Positions 34,743-44,055 of a stretch of DNA of 64,000 nucleotides are shown here, piece after piece. The stretch is taken from the NCBI RefSeq assembly GCF_007558865.1, contig NZ_VLPK01000004.1:401095-465094 (forward strand), written 5' to 3'. The DNA is from Mucilaginibacter corticis (GTDB lineage: Bacteria; Bacteroidota; Bacteroidia; Sphingobacteriales; Sphingobacteriaceae). The translations under genes and the position numbers were made by a program. The stretch's first letter is position 1, and the number at the start of each line of letters is the position of its first letter. The notes beneath the pieces were generated by a model that made no database searches, was not told the origin of the DNA, and worked only from the letters and a program-made list of their open reading frames with translations.

Positions 34743-35321
34743 ATGGATAAATCATTGTTAGTAAACTTAACTGATCAGGAATTGCTGGAATTGCTTGCTC
34801 AAGGTAACCGTACAGCTTTTGATACTTTGTACAGCCGTCACTGGAAACAGGTGCTTAACCAGGCAAATAAACGCTTAGGTGATGCTGATGCCGCGCAGGA
34901 TGTCGCGCAGGAAGTATTTTTTCAGCTTTGGAAAAGAGGTTCGGGAGAGGTTATCGATAATTTACCCGCTTATTTATTTGTTTCAGTCCGCAACGCTGTT
35001 TTCAAACACTTTGAAAAGGAAAGTAAATACCAGTCACTTTCAGATGTCGTTTTCGAGATGGAAACCCTGCATGCAGGAGCCGACGGTAATTTGCTTTACA
35101 ATGAATTTTTGAAATCTTTTTCCCAACTTATAGATAGTTTACCGCCACAGCAACGCACCATATTTAGATTACGATATGAAGAGGGTTTGGACACGCAGCA
35201 AATTGCCGATCAGTTGCAACTGTCAGTAAAAACCGTCCGTAATCACCTGGGCAGGGCCTTAACTACCTGCCGGGAGTCACTTTTATTTGCTCATTTACTC
35301 TTTTTTTTGCTTCGTCGCTGA
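34743..35321 (+). CDS. ECF RNA polymerase sigma factor of a SusCD locus
   Basis: This 192-residue sigma-70 family protein has region 2 (LLAQGNRTAFDTLYSRHWKQVLNQANKRLGD, DVAQEVFFQLWKR) and region 4 (LIDSLPPQQRTIFRLRYEEGLDTQQIADQLQLSVKTVRNHLGRAL). A hydrophobic tail (LLFAHLLFFLL) ends it. This is the Bacteroidota family of ECF sigma factors that pair with FecR-type anti-sigma factors to read out a TonB-dependent receptor. The FecR gene follows after 126 bp and the SusC receptor has an N-terminal STN domain, so the signalling chain is complete here. Confidence 0.92.
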   Translation: MDKSLLVNLTDQELLELLAQGNRTAFDTLYSRHWKQVLNQANKRLGDADAAQDVAQEVFFQLWKRGSGEVIDNLPAYLFVSVRNAVFKHFEKESKYQSLSDVVFEMETLHAGADGNLLYNEFLKSFSQLIDSLPPQQRTIFRLRYEEGLDTQQIADQLQLSVKTVRNHLGRALTTCRESLLFAHLLFFLLRR

Positions 35322-35447
35322 ATAATCACCCGATATTTTACGACTTCTTTATCCCTTTGTTAACATCTTTAACATTTTTTTAAAGAAAATTTAAAGATGA
35401 CTGGGCTTTTTTCAATTTTTCAGATCATTTAATTATAAAAGCTTAAC

Positions 35448-36626
35448 ATGAAAGATATAGATAAGCAATATTTCCGTGAAATGCTGGTTCGTTACCGCGA
35501 GGGAACGGCATCAACAGAAGAGATCAGGCTATTGGAGTCGTTTTATGATCTGTTTGACGAAAATGAAGACCTGGTCACCAGTGACGAGGATGAAATGTTT
35601 AATGAATTTCGGCAGCGTGTTAAGCAGCAGGTTGATGTCCGCATAGATCAGAACTTGGCGCAGCCGAAACCTTTTATATACCGCCGTTTGCTGGTACGGC
35701 TTTCGGCAGCGGCTGCATTGCTTCTGTTAATAGGTAGCGGGATCTGGTTTTTTCATAAACCGACAGATCAGTCGGCTTTAGATCTGCAGGCTAAAAATCG
35801 AATTGCCCCGGGTAGTAACCGTGCCATATTGCAATTGGCAAATGGTTCGCGCATCGATCTGAGCAGCGCCAATAAAGGGGTTATAGCGCAGCAGGCGGGC
35901 GTCGCCATCCATAAAAATGCCCAGGGCATTTTAGTATATACCATTAACGCAGGCAATACAACAAATAACTCCGGTAACCCAACCGGCGAAAATAGCATCA
36001 TTACCCCAAGAGGTGGGCAGTACCAGGTAATATTGCCTGATGGTACACAAGTGCTGCTTAATGCCGCGTCTTCATTAACTTATCCTGTTGTATTTAGCGG
36101 TGGCGAACGTTTGGTTAAGCTAAGTGGCGAGGCCTATTTTGAGGTTGCCAAAGATAAAGCGCATCCTTTCAAAGTTAGCTCGGGTACGCAAACCGTAACC
36201 GTTTTGGGTACCCATTTCAATATTAACGCTTACAGCGACGAAACTTCAACAAAAACTACTCTGCTCGAAGGTTCTGTAGAGGTTACATCCGGTAATAATG
36301 AAACCAGGATAATACCCGGCCAGCAAGCTCTTTTGGCATCTGATGGTCAACTCTCTAAAAAAACTGTAGACCCGGACAAAGAAGTAGCCTGGAAAAATGG
36401 CCTGTTCTCTTTTGATGGTGACGACGTGAAAACTATTATGCGGCAGATAGCCCGCTGGTATAACGTAGATATAAGCTATAGCGGCGCCTTGCCTGATGAG
36501 AAATTTTATGGTGAGATCACACGTTCAAGTAAACTTGCGGATGTGTTGCGGATCATGGAAATAAACAACGTGCATTTTGACATTGACGGCCGGCACCTTA
36601 CAGTTACCTATGTGCCCGGTAAATAA
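35448..36626 (+). CDS. FecR-family anti-sigma factor
   Basis: This 392-residue inner-membrane protein has a cytosolic N-terminal sigma-binding segment (about 1-80) and one TM helix (LLVRLSAAAALLLLIGSGIWFF). A periplasmic FecR domain follows: TPRGGQYQVILPDGTQVLLNAASSLTYP, RLVKLSGEAYFEVAKDKAHPF, VTVLGTHFNINAY and a C-terminal DUF4974-like secretin/TonB short region (KTIMRQIARWYNVDISYSG). It would hold the sigma factor at 34743 until contacted by the STN domain of the downstream SusC protein. Length and layout are normal. Confidence 0.92.
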   Translation: MKDIDKQYFREMLVRYREGTASTEEIRLLESFYDLFDENEDLVTSDEDEMFNEFRQRVKQQVDVRIDQNLAQPKPFIYRRLLVRLSAAAALLLLIGSGIWFFHKPTDQSALDLQAKNRIAPGSNRAILQLANGSRIDLSSANKGVIAQQAGVAIHKNAQGILVYTINAGNTTNNSGNPTGENSIITPRGGQYQVILPDGTQVLLNAASSLTYPVVFSGGERLVKLSGEAYFEVAKDKAHPFKVSSGTQTVTVLGTHFNINAYSDETSTKTTLLEGSVEVTSGNNETRIIPGQQALLASDGQLSKKTVDPDKEVAWKNGLFSFDGDDVKTIMRQIARWYNVDISYSGALPDEKFYGEITRSSKLADVLRIMEINNVHFDIDGRHLTVTYVPGK

Positions 36627-36681
36627 ATGAAAACTACTACTAATTAACTAACTAAACTATTAACTGATTAAACCACACGCT

Positions 36682-36699
36682 ATGCAAAAAATCGACTAA
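36682..36699 (+). CDS. Five-codon ORF in the SusC leader (Met-Gln-Lys-Ile-Asp)
   Basis: ATG CAA AAA ATC GAC TAA lies 56 bp after the FecR stop and before two hairpins that precede SusC. It may be a chance ORF. It is listed because its place upstream of a terminator-like hairpin is that of a leader peptide. Confidence 0.2.
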   Translation: MQKID

Positions 36700-36718
36700 G
36701 ACACTTCAGGAATAACAA

Positions 36719-36745
36719 AGCCGGGGCATTGGCGTGCCGCCGGCT
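36719..36745 (+). promoter_or_regulatory. GC-rich leader hairpin upstream of SusC
   Basis: AGCCGG-GGCA (36719-36728) pairs with TGCC-g-CCGGCT (36735-36745) over 10 bp around a 6-nt loop TTGGCG, with one bulged G. An A-run follows. It stands 13 nt before the terminator-like hairpin at 36758-36789 and could be its alternative partner or a pause site. Confidence 0.55.
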
Positions 36746-36757
36746 GTAAAAAAGGTT

Positions 36758-36789
36758 AGCAGCCCACGTTGACACCGTGCTGCTTTTTT
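36758..36789 (+). terminator. Terminator-like hairpin directly before the SusC start (candidate attenuator)
   Basis: AGCAG-cc-CACG (36758-36768), loop TTGACAC, CGTG-CTGCT (36776-36784), with the U-run beginning at 36784. It ends 23 nt before the SusC start codon at 36813, which leaves no room for a promoter between them. The SusC transcript must therefore pass through it, which suggests conditional termination. Confidence 0.6.
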
Positions 36790-36812
36790 ATCACCTCATT
36801 CTTCTCAAAAAT

Positions 36813-39800
36813 ATGAAATTAATTTTTCTTTGCCGCTCTGTGCGTTTTTCAGAGGAGGCGAAGCGCAAAACTTATGTAGTTATGAAGTTGACTACCATTT
36901 TGTTACTGGTCGGCGTTTTGCAGCTCTCTGCTGCTGGCTTCGCCCAAACTGTAACTATTTCCAGGCACAATGCCTCGCTTGAAACCCTGTTTAAAGACAT
37001 CAAAAAACAAACCGGTTACACATTTTTTTACACCGGTAAAATAAATGTTCATCAAACACAGGACATCGAATTAAAAAACGCGACGCTTACTGATGCGGTG
37101 CGTACCTGTTTACAGCATCTTGGGTTAGATTTTAACATTGTCGACAAAACGATAGTTATCAGCCCGGCAAAGACAACAAAAGCAGAAACACCATTGCCGC
37201 CATCTGTTATAATGGCCCCTTTGATCATCCAGGGTAAAGTTATTGACAGTGCAACGCGCGAACCTTTAATTGGTGTAAACATCAGCGTTAAAAACAAGCC
37301 AATACATGTACAAAGTAATGCTGACGGCGATTTTGGACTGGCGGCTAATGCCGGCGACGTGCTTGTTTTTAGTTATGTGGGCTACAACATCAAAGAAATA
37401 GTAGCCTCTGATAAAAAGCCGTTGGTTGTTCAGCTTTCCATGCGTAATAACCATATTAATGACGTGGTAGTAACCGGTTACCAGGTTATCAAAAAGGACA
37501 ATTATACCGGTTCTGCAATTACGATCAAAGGAGAAGATCTGCTTAAGGTGAACCCTCAAAGTTTGATCAAGAGTATAGCAACGTTTGATCCATCGTTTCG
37601 TATTGCGGATAACAACCTGTTAGGGTCAGACCCAAACTCGTTACCAAAAATTACCGTGCGTGGTTCAACAACACTGCCATCGGTAAAAGGGGAAATTATT
37701 GATCGTAACAACTTATCGAGCGATTATAACCAACCGGTGTTTATCCTGGATGGCTTTGAAGTTTCGTTGGAAAAAGTGGTCGATTTGGATATGAACCGGA
37801 TCTCTTCTGTAAATATTCTGAAAGATGCTGCCGCTACCGCGGTTTACGGTTCAAAAGCCGCTAATGGGGTAATAGTGATCACAACCCGCGCGCCTGTCCC
37901 GGGTAAACTGCAGCTTACTTACAACTACGAGCTTAAGGTGCAAGCACCTGACCTTACCGGTTACCATGTTTTAAATGCTGCCGACAAGCTGAAATATGAA
38001 AAGCTGGCCGGTTTATACAGTACGGTAAATAGTACTGCCGAGAGCCAGGATCAACTTGACCAGGAATATTATGATAAACTGCGTAATGTGGTTAGTGGTG
38101 TTAATAGCTATTGGCTGTCGCAACCGCTGCAAAATGCCTATGGCATGAAACATTCGTTATACGCCGAAGGCGGCGACTCTACTTTTCGGTACGGTATTGA
38201 TCTGCGTTATGAAACCGCGCCGGGTGTAATGAAAGGCTCGGGCCGCGACCGATATACAGGCGGCATGAGTTTCTTTTATAACCCAACCAAAACCTTGTTG
38301 GTTAAAAACGAGGTAAGCGTTAGCCAGGTAAAATCGACCAATAGCGAATACGGCGATTTTTCGAGTTATGTCGCTATGAACCCTTATTATCCAATCAGGG
38401 ATCCAAATGGTAACTATTTACGTGAATTAGCCAACTGGCGTGTAGATACACACCAAAAAGGGCCTGACCAAATTCAAAACGAGCCGGTTTATAACCCGCT
38501 TTTTGAGTCGACCTTGGGTAGTTTTGATCGTTCTGCTTATTTGGAGTTCCTGGATAATTTTTCTGCCGATTGGAGGCTTGCGCCCGGTTTACGGTTGATC
38601 GGTTTGTTTAGTGTCCTTAATGCCAAAACCACTTCAGATAAGTTTGTATCGCCTTTAAGTAACGCCTTTTATTATGGCCCTACCAGCGATATTCAAAATC
38701 GTGGCAGTTATGACTACTCTGCCGATAATTTACTGACATTGAACGGTAACCTAAAGTTGGTGTATAATAAGCAAATTGGAGATCACTCCATCAACGCCGT
38801 ACTGAACTCGCAGGTTTATACCTCAAACGAAGATTTTAAAGGCTTCCAGGCCCGTGGTTTCTCTAACGACCGGTTCACAAATATAGGTTTTGCACGTACC
38901 TATACACCTGATTCGTCCCCCTCAGGCGACGTAGCTACTACAAGAACCATATCGCAGTTCCTGACGGGTAACTATGCCTATAAAAACAAATATTTGCTGG
39001 ATGCAACGTTAAGCGCCAATGGTTCGTCGGCCTTTGGTTCTAACCAACGTATCGCGCCTTTCTGGGCCGCCGGTATTGGTTGGAATATGCATTATGAGGA
39101 TTTTATGAAAACTAATTTCCCGTCAATTTCCCGTTTAAAGCTCACTTTTACTACAGGTTTAACAGGTTCGGTGAACTTCCCGCCATCATTGGCTAATACT
39201 ACATACAGTTATCAATCAGACTGGTATTCAACTGGCGTAGGTGCAGTAGTAAATGCCTATGGCAATCAGGATCTGAAATGGCAAAAAACAACCAACTACG
39301 ATTATGCTATGGAGTTAGGGTTTTTAAACGACCGTATCGTTATCTCCCCGCATTATTATTATAAGCTTACCAAGGGCTTGGTTAACAGTATCAATATTGC
39401 TCCATCCACCGGTTTTACAACTTATGACGCCAACCTGGGCGACATGAGTAACAAAGGGTACGAGTTGTATTTAACCGTTAATGCTTACAGAACCAAGGAT
39501 CTGAATATCAATATCATTGGCAACTTATCGCATAATAAAAATACAATTGTAAAGATATCGAACTCGCTAAAAGCTTATAATGATGCTGTTAACGCTTACC
39601 AGGCAAATACAGCTAACGGTGCGCAAGGGGTACCACTATTGCATTACCAGGAAGGACAATCTTTATACACCATTTGGGGTGTAAAATCATTAGGCATTGA
39701 CCCGGAAAACGGGAAAGAGCTCTTGGTAAAACGTGATGGTACTCTAACGTATGACTGGAACCCGGTTGACGAACAACCCATTGGCGATATGGAACCAAAA

Positions 39801-40244
39801 GCCGAAGGTTATATCGGTAGTAATATTACCTATAAGCAATTCTTGCTAAGCTTTCAGTTTCATTACAAGTTTGGCGGCCAGGCCTTTAATCAAACGCTGA
39901 TTGACCGCGTAGAAAACGCCGACCCGAGATTTAATGTTGACAGCCGCGCGTTAACTGAGCGCTGGCAACAACCGGGAGATAAGGCGCTGTTTAAAAACAT
40001 TGCAGACCTTGGCACCTCGTACGCCACCTCTCGTTTTGTACAGCGTGAAAATACTATCGACCTGCCATCGGTAACGCTGTCTTACGATGTTAAGAAAACC
40101 TTTGCCAAAAAAATAGGCATGCAATCATTACGCGCCACGCTTACCGTAAATGATGCTTTTTATTCATCAAGCATACAGCAGGAGCGTGGGATCAACTATC
40201 CTTACGCACGTAGTTTAACCGGTTCTTTACAGGCAACCTTTTAA
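36813..40244 (+). CDS. SusC/RagA TonB-linked outer-membrane receptor with STN domain
   Basis: The start at 36813 is chosen because it begins the usual SusC N-terminus (MKLIFLCRSVRFSEEAKRK, then the signal core LTTILLLVGVLQLS, cut after GFAQ), and the ATG at 36777 lies inside a hairpin. The 1143-residue protein has an STN domain (LETLFKDIKKQTGYTFFY), a carboxypeptidase-like CNA-B domain (IQGKVIDSATREPLIGVNISVK) and a TonB plug with VVVTGYQ and the SusC signature SVNILKDAAATAVYGSKAANGVIVITT. The beta-barrel ends in a terminal Phe (LQATF). It imports a ligand captured by SusD and signals through STN to FecR and the ECF sigma factor. Confidence 0.95.
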   Translation: MKLIFLCRSVRFSEEAKRKTYVVMKLTTILLLVGVLQLSAAGFAQTVTISRHNASLETLFKDIKKQTGYTFFYTGKINVHQTQDIELKNATLTDAVRTCLQHLGLDFNIVDKTIVISPAKTTKAETPLPPSVIMAPLIIQGKVIDSATREPLIGVNISVKNKPIHVQSNADGDFGLAANAGDVLVFSYVGYNIKEIVASDKKPLVVQLSMRNNHINDVVVTGYQVIKKDNYTGSAITIKGEDLLKVNPQSLIKSIATFDPSFRIADNNLLGSDPNSLPKITVRGSTTLPSVKGEIIDRNNLSSDYNQPVFILDGFEVSLEKVVDLDMNRISSVNILKDAAATAVYGSKAANGVIVITTRAPVPGKLQLTYNYELKVQAPDLTGYHVLNAADKLKYEKLAGLYSTVNSTAESQDQLDQEYYDKLRNVVSGVNSYWLSQPLQNAYGMKHSLYAEGGDSTFRYGIDLRYETAPGVMKGSGRDRYTGGMSFFYNPTKTLLVKNEVSVSQVKSTNSEYGDFSSYVAMNPYYPIRDPNGNYLRELANWRVDTHQKGPDQIQNEPVYNPLFESTLGSFDRSAYLEFLDNFSADWRLAPGLRLIGLFSVLNAKTTSDKFVSPLSNAFYYGPTSDIQNRGSYDYSADNLLTLNGNLKLVYNKQIGDHSINAVLNSQVYTSNEDFKGFQARGFSNDRFTNIGFARTYTPDSSPSGDVATTRTISQFLTGNYAYKNKYLLDATLSANGSSAFGSNQRIAPFWAAGIGWNMHYEDFMKTNFPSISRLKLTFTTGLTGSVNFPPSLANTTYSYQSDWYSTGVGAVVNAYGNQDLKWQKTTNYDYAMELGFLNDRIVISPHYYYKLTKGLVNSINIAPSTGFTTYDANLGDMSNKGYELYLTVNAYRTKDLNINIIGNLSHNKNTIVKISNSLKAYNDAVNAYQANTANGAQGVPLLHYQEGQSLYTIWGVKSLGIDPENGKELLVKRDGTLTYDWNPVDEQPIGDMEPKAEGYIGSNITYKQFLLSFQFHYKFGGQAFNQTLIDRVENADPRFNVDSRALTERWQQPGDKALFKNIADLGTSYATSRFVQRENTIDLPSVTLSYDVKKTFAKKIGMQSLRATLTVNDAFYSSSIQQERGINYPYARSLTGSLQATF

Positions 40245-40253
40245 TTATCCGAC

Positions 40254-41735
40254 ATGAAAAAATTATTTTACATATCCATTTTAATCGCGTTAACATCCTG
40301 CAACAAGTTCCTGGATGTTAAACCCGCATCGCAGATTGATAAAGACGATCTTTTTAAAACCGAGCAGGGTTTTGAAGAAGCGCTCAACGGTGTTTATTCG
40401 CTGTGCTCGTCTACTTCATTATACGGCGCCAATCTGACTTTTATGAATGATATCCTCTCGCAGAACTATCAGTTTAACGATGTTATTTTACAGCAGACCG
40501 CCAACTTTAATTATACATTGCCATCTGTAGTCAGCAAAAATTATGATACCTGGACAACAGCATACCGTGCTGTCGCCAATTGTAACTATCTTTTAGCAGC
40601 TGTTGATGACCCCAAGGTGGGTTTCAGCGGCAATAACCGCGAATTGATAAAAGGAGAGGCACTGGCGCTGCGGGCCTATCTTCATTTTGATCTGTTGCGG
40701 ATGTTTGCTCCGTCATATGTTACAGGTGCAGGTCAAACTGCTATTCCGTACGTAACGCAAGTTAGTGTCAAGAGCACGCCTAATTCAACAGTTAAGCAAA
40801 CTATTGATCAGCTACTTGTTGATCTAAAGGCTGCAAAATTATTACTTAAAGACGATCCGATCTTGTCGGCCGGCTATATCGTTGGTTATCCACCGGTAGG
40901 TACTCCACCGTCAAACAACTCAACTGAACTGGCCGTTAACGACCTGTTTATGCAGAACCGTCGCCAGCGCTTAAACTATTATGCCGTTTGCGGCGAATTG
41001 GCCAGGGTTTACCTATATGAAGGCGACAATGCAAATGCCTTAAGCAATGCGCAGGAGATTATCAAGTCGTTGAAGTTTCCGTTTACTAAGCAGGATGATT
41101 TTTTTGCCAGTGATCCGCAGAAACGCGACCGTATTTTTTATCCGGAACTGGTAGCATCATGGTTTATTGACAACAGTAACGAGGTTTCTTTTCTTCAGGA
41201 CCGTTATACCAATTCAAACCCAAAGTATAGCGCTACTGTCGACCAGGTTTCTGATATCTATGAAACCGGTGGCGATGGTGCTGAAGACTGGCGTTATAAG
41301 CAGTGGTTTGTGTCTACCGCGTCAGTAACTGGCGGACCTAACCGTGCTATACTGCAAAAATTTGTAGAGAATCCTGCACCGCTGGCTAACCTGCATCCGT
41401 TGGTTGCGCCGGCTATCCGCTTAAGCGAAATGTATTACATAGCAGCCGAGGCCAGTTTTGACAGCAATCCATCAGCCGCGCTTGATTACTACAATACTAT
41501 CCGGGCCAAACGTGGCATTGGCAATACATTAACTGTTGCACCTGCTAAAGACGCTTTCATCACCCGCTTGCTGGCAGAAGCCCGCAAAGAGTTTTATGGC
41601 GAAAATCAGCTATTCTATATGTACAAACGGTTGAACCATGCGGTGGTAGTATCGTCTACGCAAACCGTTTTGCCTTCAAACAGCATCTTCGTGTTCCCGA
41701 AACCACAGGACGAACTTACTTACCGGACCAATTAA
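40254..41735 (+). CDS. SusD/RagB-family surface lipoprotein
   Basis: This 493-residue lipoprotein has a lipobox (ILIALTSCNKFLDVKP). It has the SusD layout with TPR helices: FKTEQGFEEALNGVYSL, YDTWTTAYRAVANCNYLL, LIKGEALALRAYLHFDLLRMFAPSY and the C-terminal PAIRLSEMYYIAAEASF and LLAEARKEFYGENQLFYMYKRLN. It caps the SusC barrel at the outer surface and captures the ligand. It follows SusC by 9 bp and is translated from the same transcript. The ligand is not predictable from the sequence. Confidence 0.95.
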   Translation: MKKLFYISILIALTSCNKFLDVKPASQIDKDDLFKTEQGFEEALNGVYSLCSSTSLYGANLTFMNDILSQNYQFNDVILQQTANFNYTLPSVVSKNYDTWTTAYRAVANCNYLLAAVDDPKVGFSGNNRELIKGEALALRAYLHFDLLRMFAPSYVTGAGQTAIPYVTQVSVKSTPNSTVKQTIDQLLVDLKAAKLLLKDDPILSAGYIVGYPPVGTPPSNNSTELAVNDLFMQNRRQRLNYYAVCGELARVYLYEGDNANALSNAQEIIKSLKFPFTKQDDFFASDPQKRDRIFYPELVASWFIDNSNEVSFLQDRYTNSNPKYSATVDQVSDIYETGGDGAEDWRYKQWFVSTASVTGGPNRAILQKFVENPAPLANLHPLVAPAIRLSEMYYIAAEASFDSNPSAALDYYNTIRAKRGIGNTLTVAPAKDAFITRLLAEARKEFYGENQLFYMYKRLNHAVVVSSTQTVLPSNSIFVFPKPQDELTYRTN

Positions 41736-41747
41736 ACGCATAACGAC

Positions 41748-42599
41748 ATGAAAAATACTTTTTTGTTATTCGCCCTTACACTGGTCATCATCAGTTGTAA
41801 AAAAGAAAGCCTTACCACCTATAGCTCACCAAATGGTAAGGATAATATATACCTGGGCCCGGCAAGCGCTGATACTGCGGCTTACACCTATACGTTTGCC
41901 TACTCGCCGGCCCAGCTGCGCGACACTGTTTGGGTGAAGGTTACTGTCTCCGGCGAGCGCACACACCAGCCACGCAGTTTTGTGCTAACGGCCGATCCGA
42001 AAAATACAACTGCTGTAGCAGCTAAACATTATGAGCCGCTTAAAGCAACTTATACGATGCCGGCCGATTCAGGTGTGGTGCACGTACCCGTAATTCTGCT
42101 TAACAGCGATACTGCTTTGCAAAATAAAACGGTTAAACTTTCTGTAGTTGTAAGCGGGGGGACAGGTTTTACTGCCGATCTGCCGCCGGCTTTGCGCACT
42201 AAACAAATCACATTTTCTAATCGCCTGGAAGAACCGAATTGGTGGCCTTATTGGGGTCAATTAGGTGCCTATAGCCGTGTCAAGCACCAGCTTTTTCTGA
42301 TCTCGTCAGGTACACGCGATTTGGTGCAGCTTAATGGTGCCATAGACCCTAATTTTTACTTGCAGATTCCGCGTTGTTTGTATTATATCAACAACGTGCA
42401 CGAGTTTTTGCAGGATCCATTTACCTGGGTACAGCAAAATCCGGCTGCCGGATATACGCTAACCAAGCGTACCGATAACAGCGGCGATTATGATTTCTAT
42501 AACACGAGTACGCCCGACAAAAAGTTCTGGCTGAAATATTTTCCATCGGTGAATAAACTCATTTTCATTGACGAAAATGGTAACCAAATCATCATTTAA
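41748..42599 (+). CDS. DUF4843 domain lipoprotein
   Basis: This 283-residue protein has a lipobox (LTLVIISCKKESL). It shows the DUF4843 pattern: a beta-sandwich region with DTVWVKVTVSGERTHQPRSFVLT, AAKHYEPLKATYTMPADSG and LQNKTVKLSVVVSGG. Then comes the C-terminal part with WWPYWGQLGAYSRVKHQLF. Proteins of this kind regularly follow SusD in loci lacking glycoside hydrolases. It is probably surface exposed and helps in ligand capture. It begins 12 bp after SusD. Confidence 0.78.
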   Translation: MKNTFLLFALTLVIISCKKESLTTYSSPNGKDNIYLGPASADTAAYTYTFAYSPAQLRDTVWVKVTVSGERTHQPRSFVLTADPKNTTAVAAKHYEPLKATYTMPADSGVVHVPVILLNSDTALQNKTVKLSVVVSGGTGFTADLPPALRTKQITFSNRLEEPNWWPYWGQLGAYSRVKHQLFLISSGTRDLVQLNGAIDPNFYLQIPRCLYYINNVHEFLQDPFTWVQQNPAAGYTLTKRTDNSGDYDFYNTSTPDKKFWLKYFPSVNKLIFIDENGNQIII

Positions 42600-42615
42600 T
42601 TAAGAACCCGGTACA

Positions 42616-44028
42616 ATGAAAAATAAACTTATTTTACTGTTGACCTTGACAATAGTTGTGCTTGGCTCCTGCAAAAAGGACCTGGGCAACTATACTTATC
42701 ATACCCCAAGCGAACCGATAGTTACTGAATTTAAGGATTCAACTTTTAATGCTTTAGTGGGAGATACCCTTAAACTGGCGCCTAAAGTTACCATAGCGGG
42801 AGCCAATTATTTAACGGATTTAAGCTACGAGTGGGAAATTGACGTAGCTGAAGATGCGCGAACCGATACTTATACCGGCTATCCGCTTAAAATCGTATAC
42901 AATCTTGCGCCTCAACTGCGTGATGCCAAGCTTACCATTACAGATAAGCGTAACGGTATCAAATATTTCTTCCCGTTCAAGATCCTGGGTGGTACGCAGT
43001 TTTCGGCAGGTACTGCCGTATTGAGTGTAGACAATGGCGTAACCAAATTATCATTTATCAAACCTGATAATACAATACTGCCCAACTTGTACAGATCTTT
43101 AAATGGCGAAGACCTGCCCGCTAACCCGACGCAATTATTTGCCAAGCCTGTGACATATCAGCCTGGAACGGTGGAGAATTATTGGGTGATAGCCCAGGAT
43201 CCCGTACACCAAAGCGTTATAATAGATGGTAACACCATGCTGCTAAAAAACTACTTTAACCAGCAATTCTTTACAGCGCCGGCTACTATTAACCTGGGTT
43301 ATTTTGAAGCATCAACAACTATACCCACCGGCGTGATAAATGGCAAACTGTATTTGTCGGTAAACACCACGGCACCGTTCGCGCCTGATTTTGGGAAGTT
43401 TTCAAGCGCGCAATCCGGTAATTACACGCTTTCTAACTTCTTTACCCGTACCCCAGGATTTTTCTTCGGTTTTGATCCTGTCGCGCAATCTTTTATCAGT
43501 TTTGATGGTGGTGGCAATTACATGGGCAATGACTTCACTGTAGATGGTACTGCCTTTGATCCCAAACATATTGGTACCGGTAATATGGTATTCATGCAGG
43601 CTCAGTCAGGCCAGTCTTACGCTTACGTAAAAGACGCTGACAGCCAACTGTATGAGCTGTCTTTTTATGTGGATATGGATAATTACAGCGCACGCGCTAT
43701 TCATGTTTATGGTAAACGTGTGTTTAAAGGTGCCTCCCTGGTGACTGCCGATACAAAATGGCAAAGATCAGCCGTGAACGTATTTTACTTTACTTCGGCC
43801 GATAAGATCTACCGCTACAACCCGCTTAATGAAGACCTGCACGCACTTGATGCCAATTTTAACGGCCAAAAAGTAACCATGATCAAGTTAAGCGCCGATG
43901 GCAACACCCTTACTGCCGGCACTTCAGGTAGTTTGTACACGCTGGATGTAAGCGTAAGCAAAAATGGAAATATTACCAAAACCATAACCGGCATACCGGG
44001 CGCACCGGTTGACATAGTTATTCGCTAA
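42616..44028 (+). CDS. PKD-like family lipoprotein
   Basis: This 470-residue protein has a lipobox (IVVLGSCKKDLGNYTYH). The N-terminal PKD-like fold has TFNALVGDTLKLAPKVTIAG and YEWEIDVAED. The remaining ~330 residues read as a beta-propeller-like series of strands (YAYVKDADSQLYELSFYVD, VFYFTSADKIYRYNPLNEDL, TMIKLSADGNTLTAGTSGSLYTLDV). It follows the DUF4843 gene by 16 bp and keeps the order SusC-SusD-DUF4843-PKD seen in many Sphingobacteriaceae loci. Function is unknown, with outer-membrane ligand binding likely. Confidence 0.78.
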   Translation: MKNKLILLLTLTIVVLGSCKKDLGNYTYHTPSEPIVTEFKDSTFNALVGDTLKLAPKVTIAGANYLTDLSYEWEIDVAEDARTDTYTGYPLKIVYNLAPQLRDAKLTITDKRNGIKYFFPFKILGGTQFSAGTAVLSVDNGVTKLSFIKPDNTILPNLYRSLNGEDLPANPTQLFAKPVTYQPGTVENYWVIAQDPVHQSVIIDGNTMLLKNYFNQQFFTAPATINLGYFEASTTIPTGVINGKLYLSVNTTAPFAPDFGKFSSAQSGNYTLSNFFTRTPGFFFGFDPVAQSFISFDGGGNYMGNDFTVDGTAFDPKHIGTGNMVFMQAQSGQSYAYVKDADSQLYELSFYVDMDNYSARAIHVYGKRVFKGASLVTADTKWQRSAVNVFYFTSADKIYRYNPLNEDLHALDANFNGQKVTMIKLSADGNTLTAGTSGSLYTLDVSVSKNGNITKTITGIPGAPVDIVIR

Positions 44029-44055
44029 AACATTATCTATAAAAAACATACAATT

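Noticed and set aside
36719..36789. Cobalamin or other known riboswitch in the SusC leader
   Set aside because: No conserved riboswitch box was recognised; two simple hairpins explain the structure.
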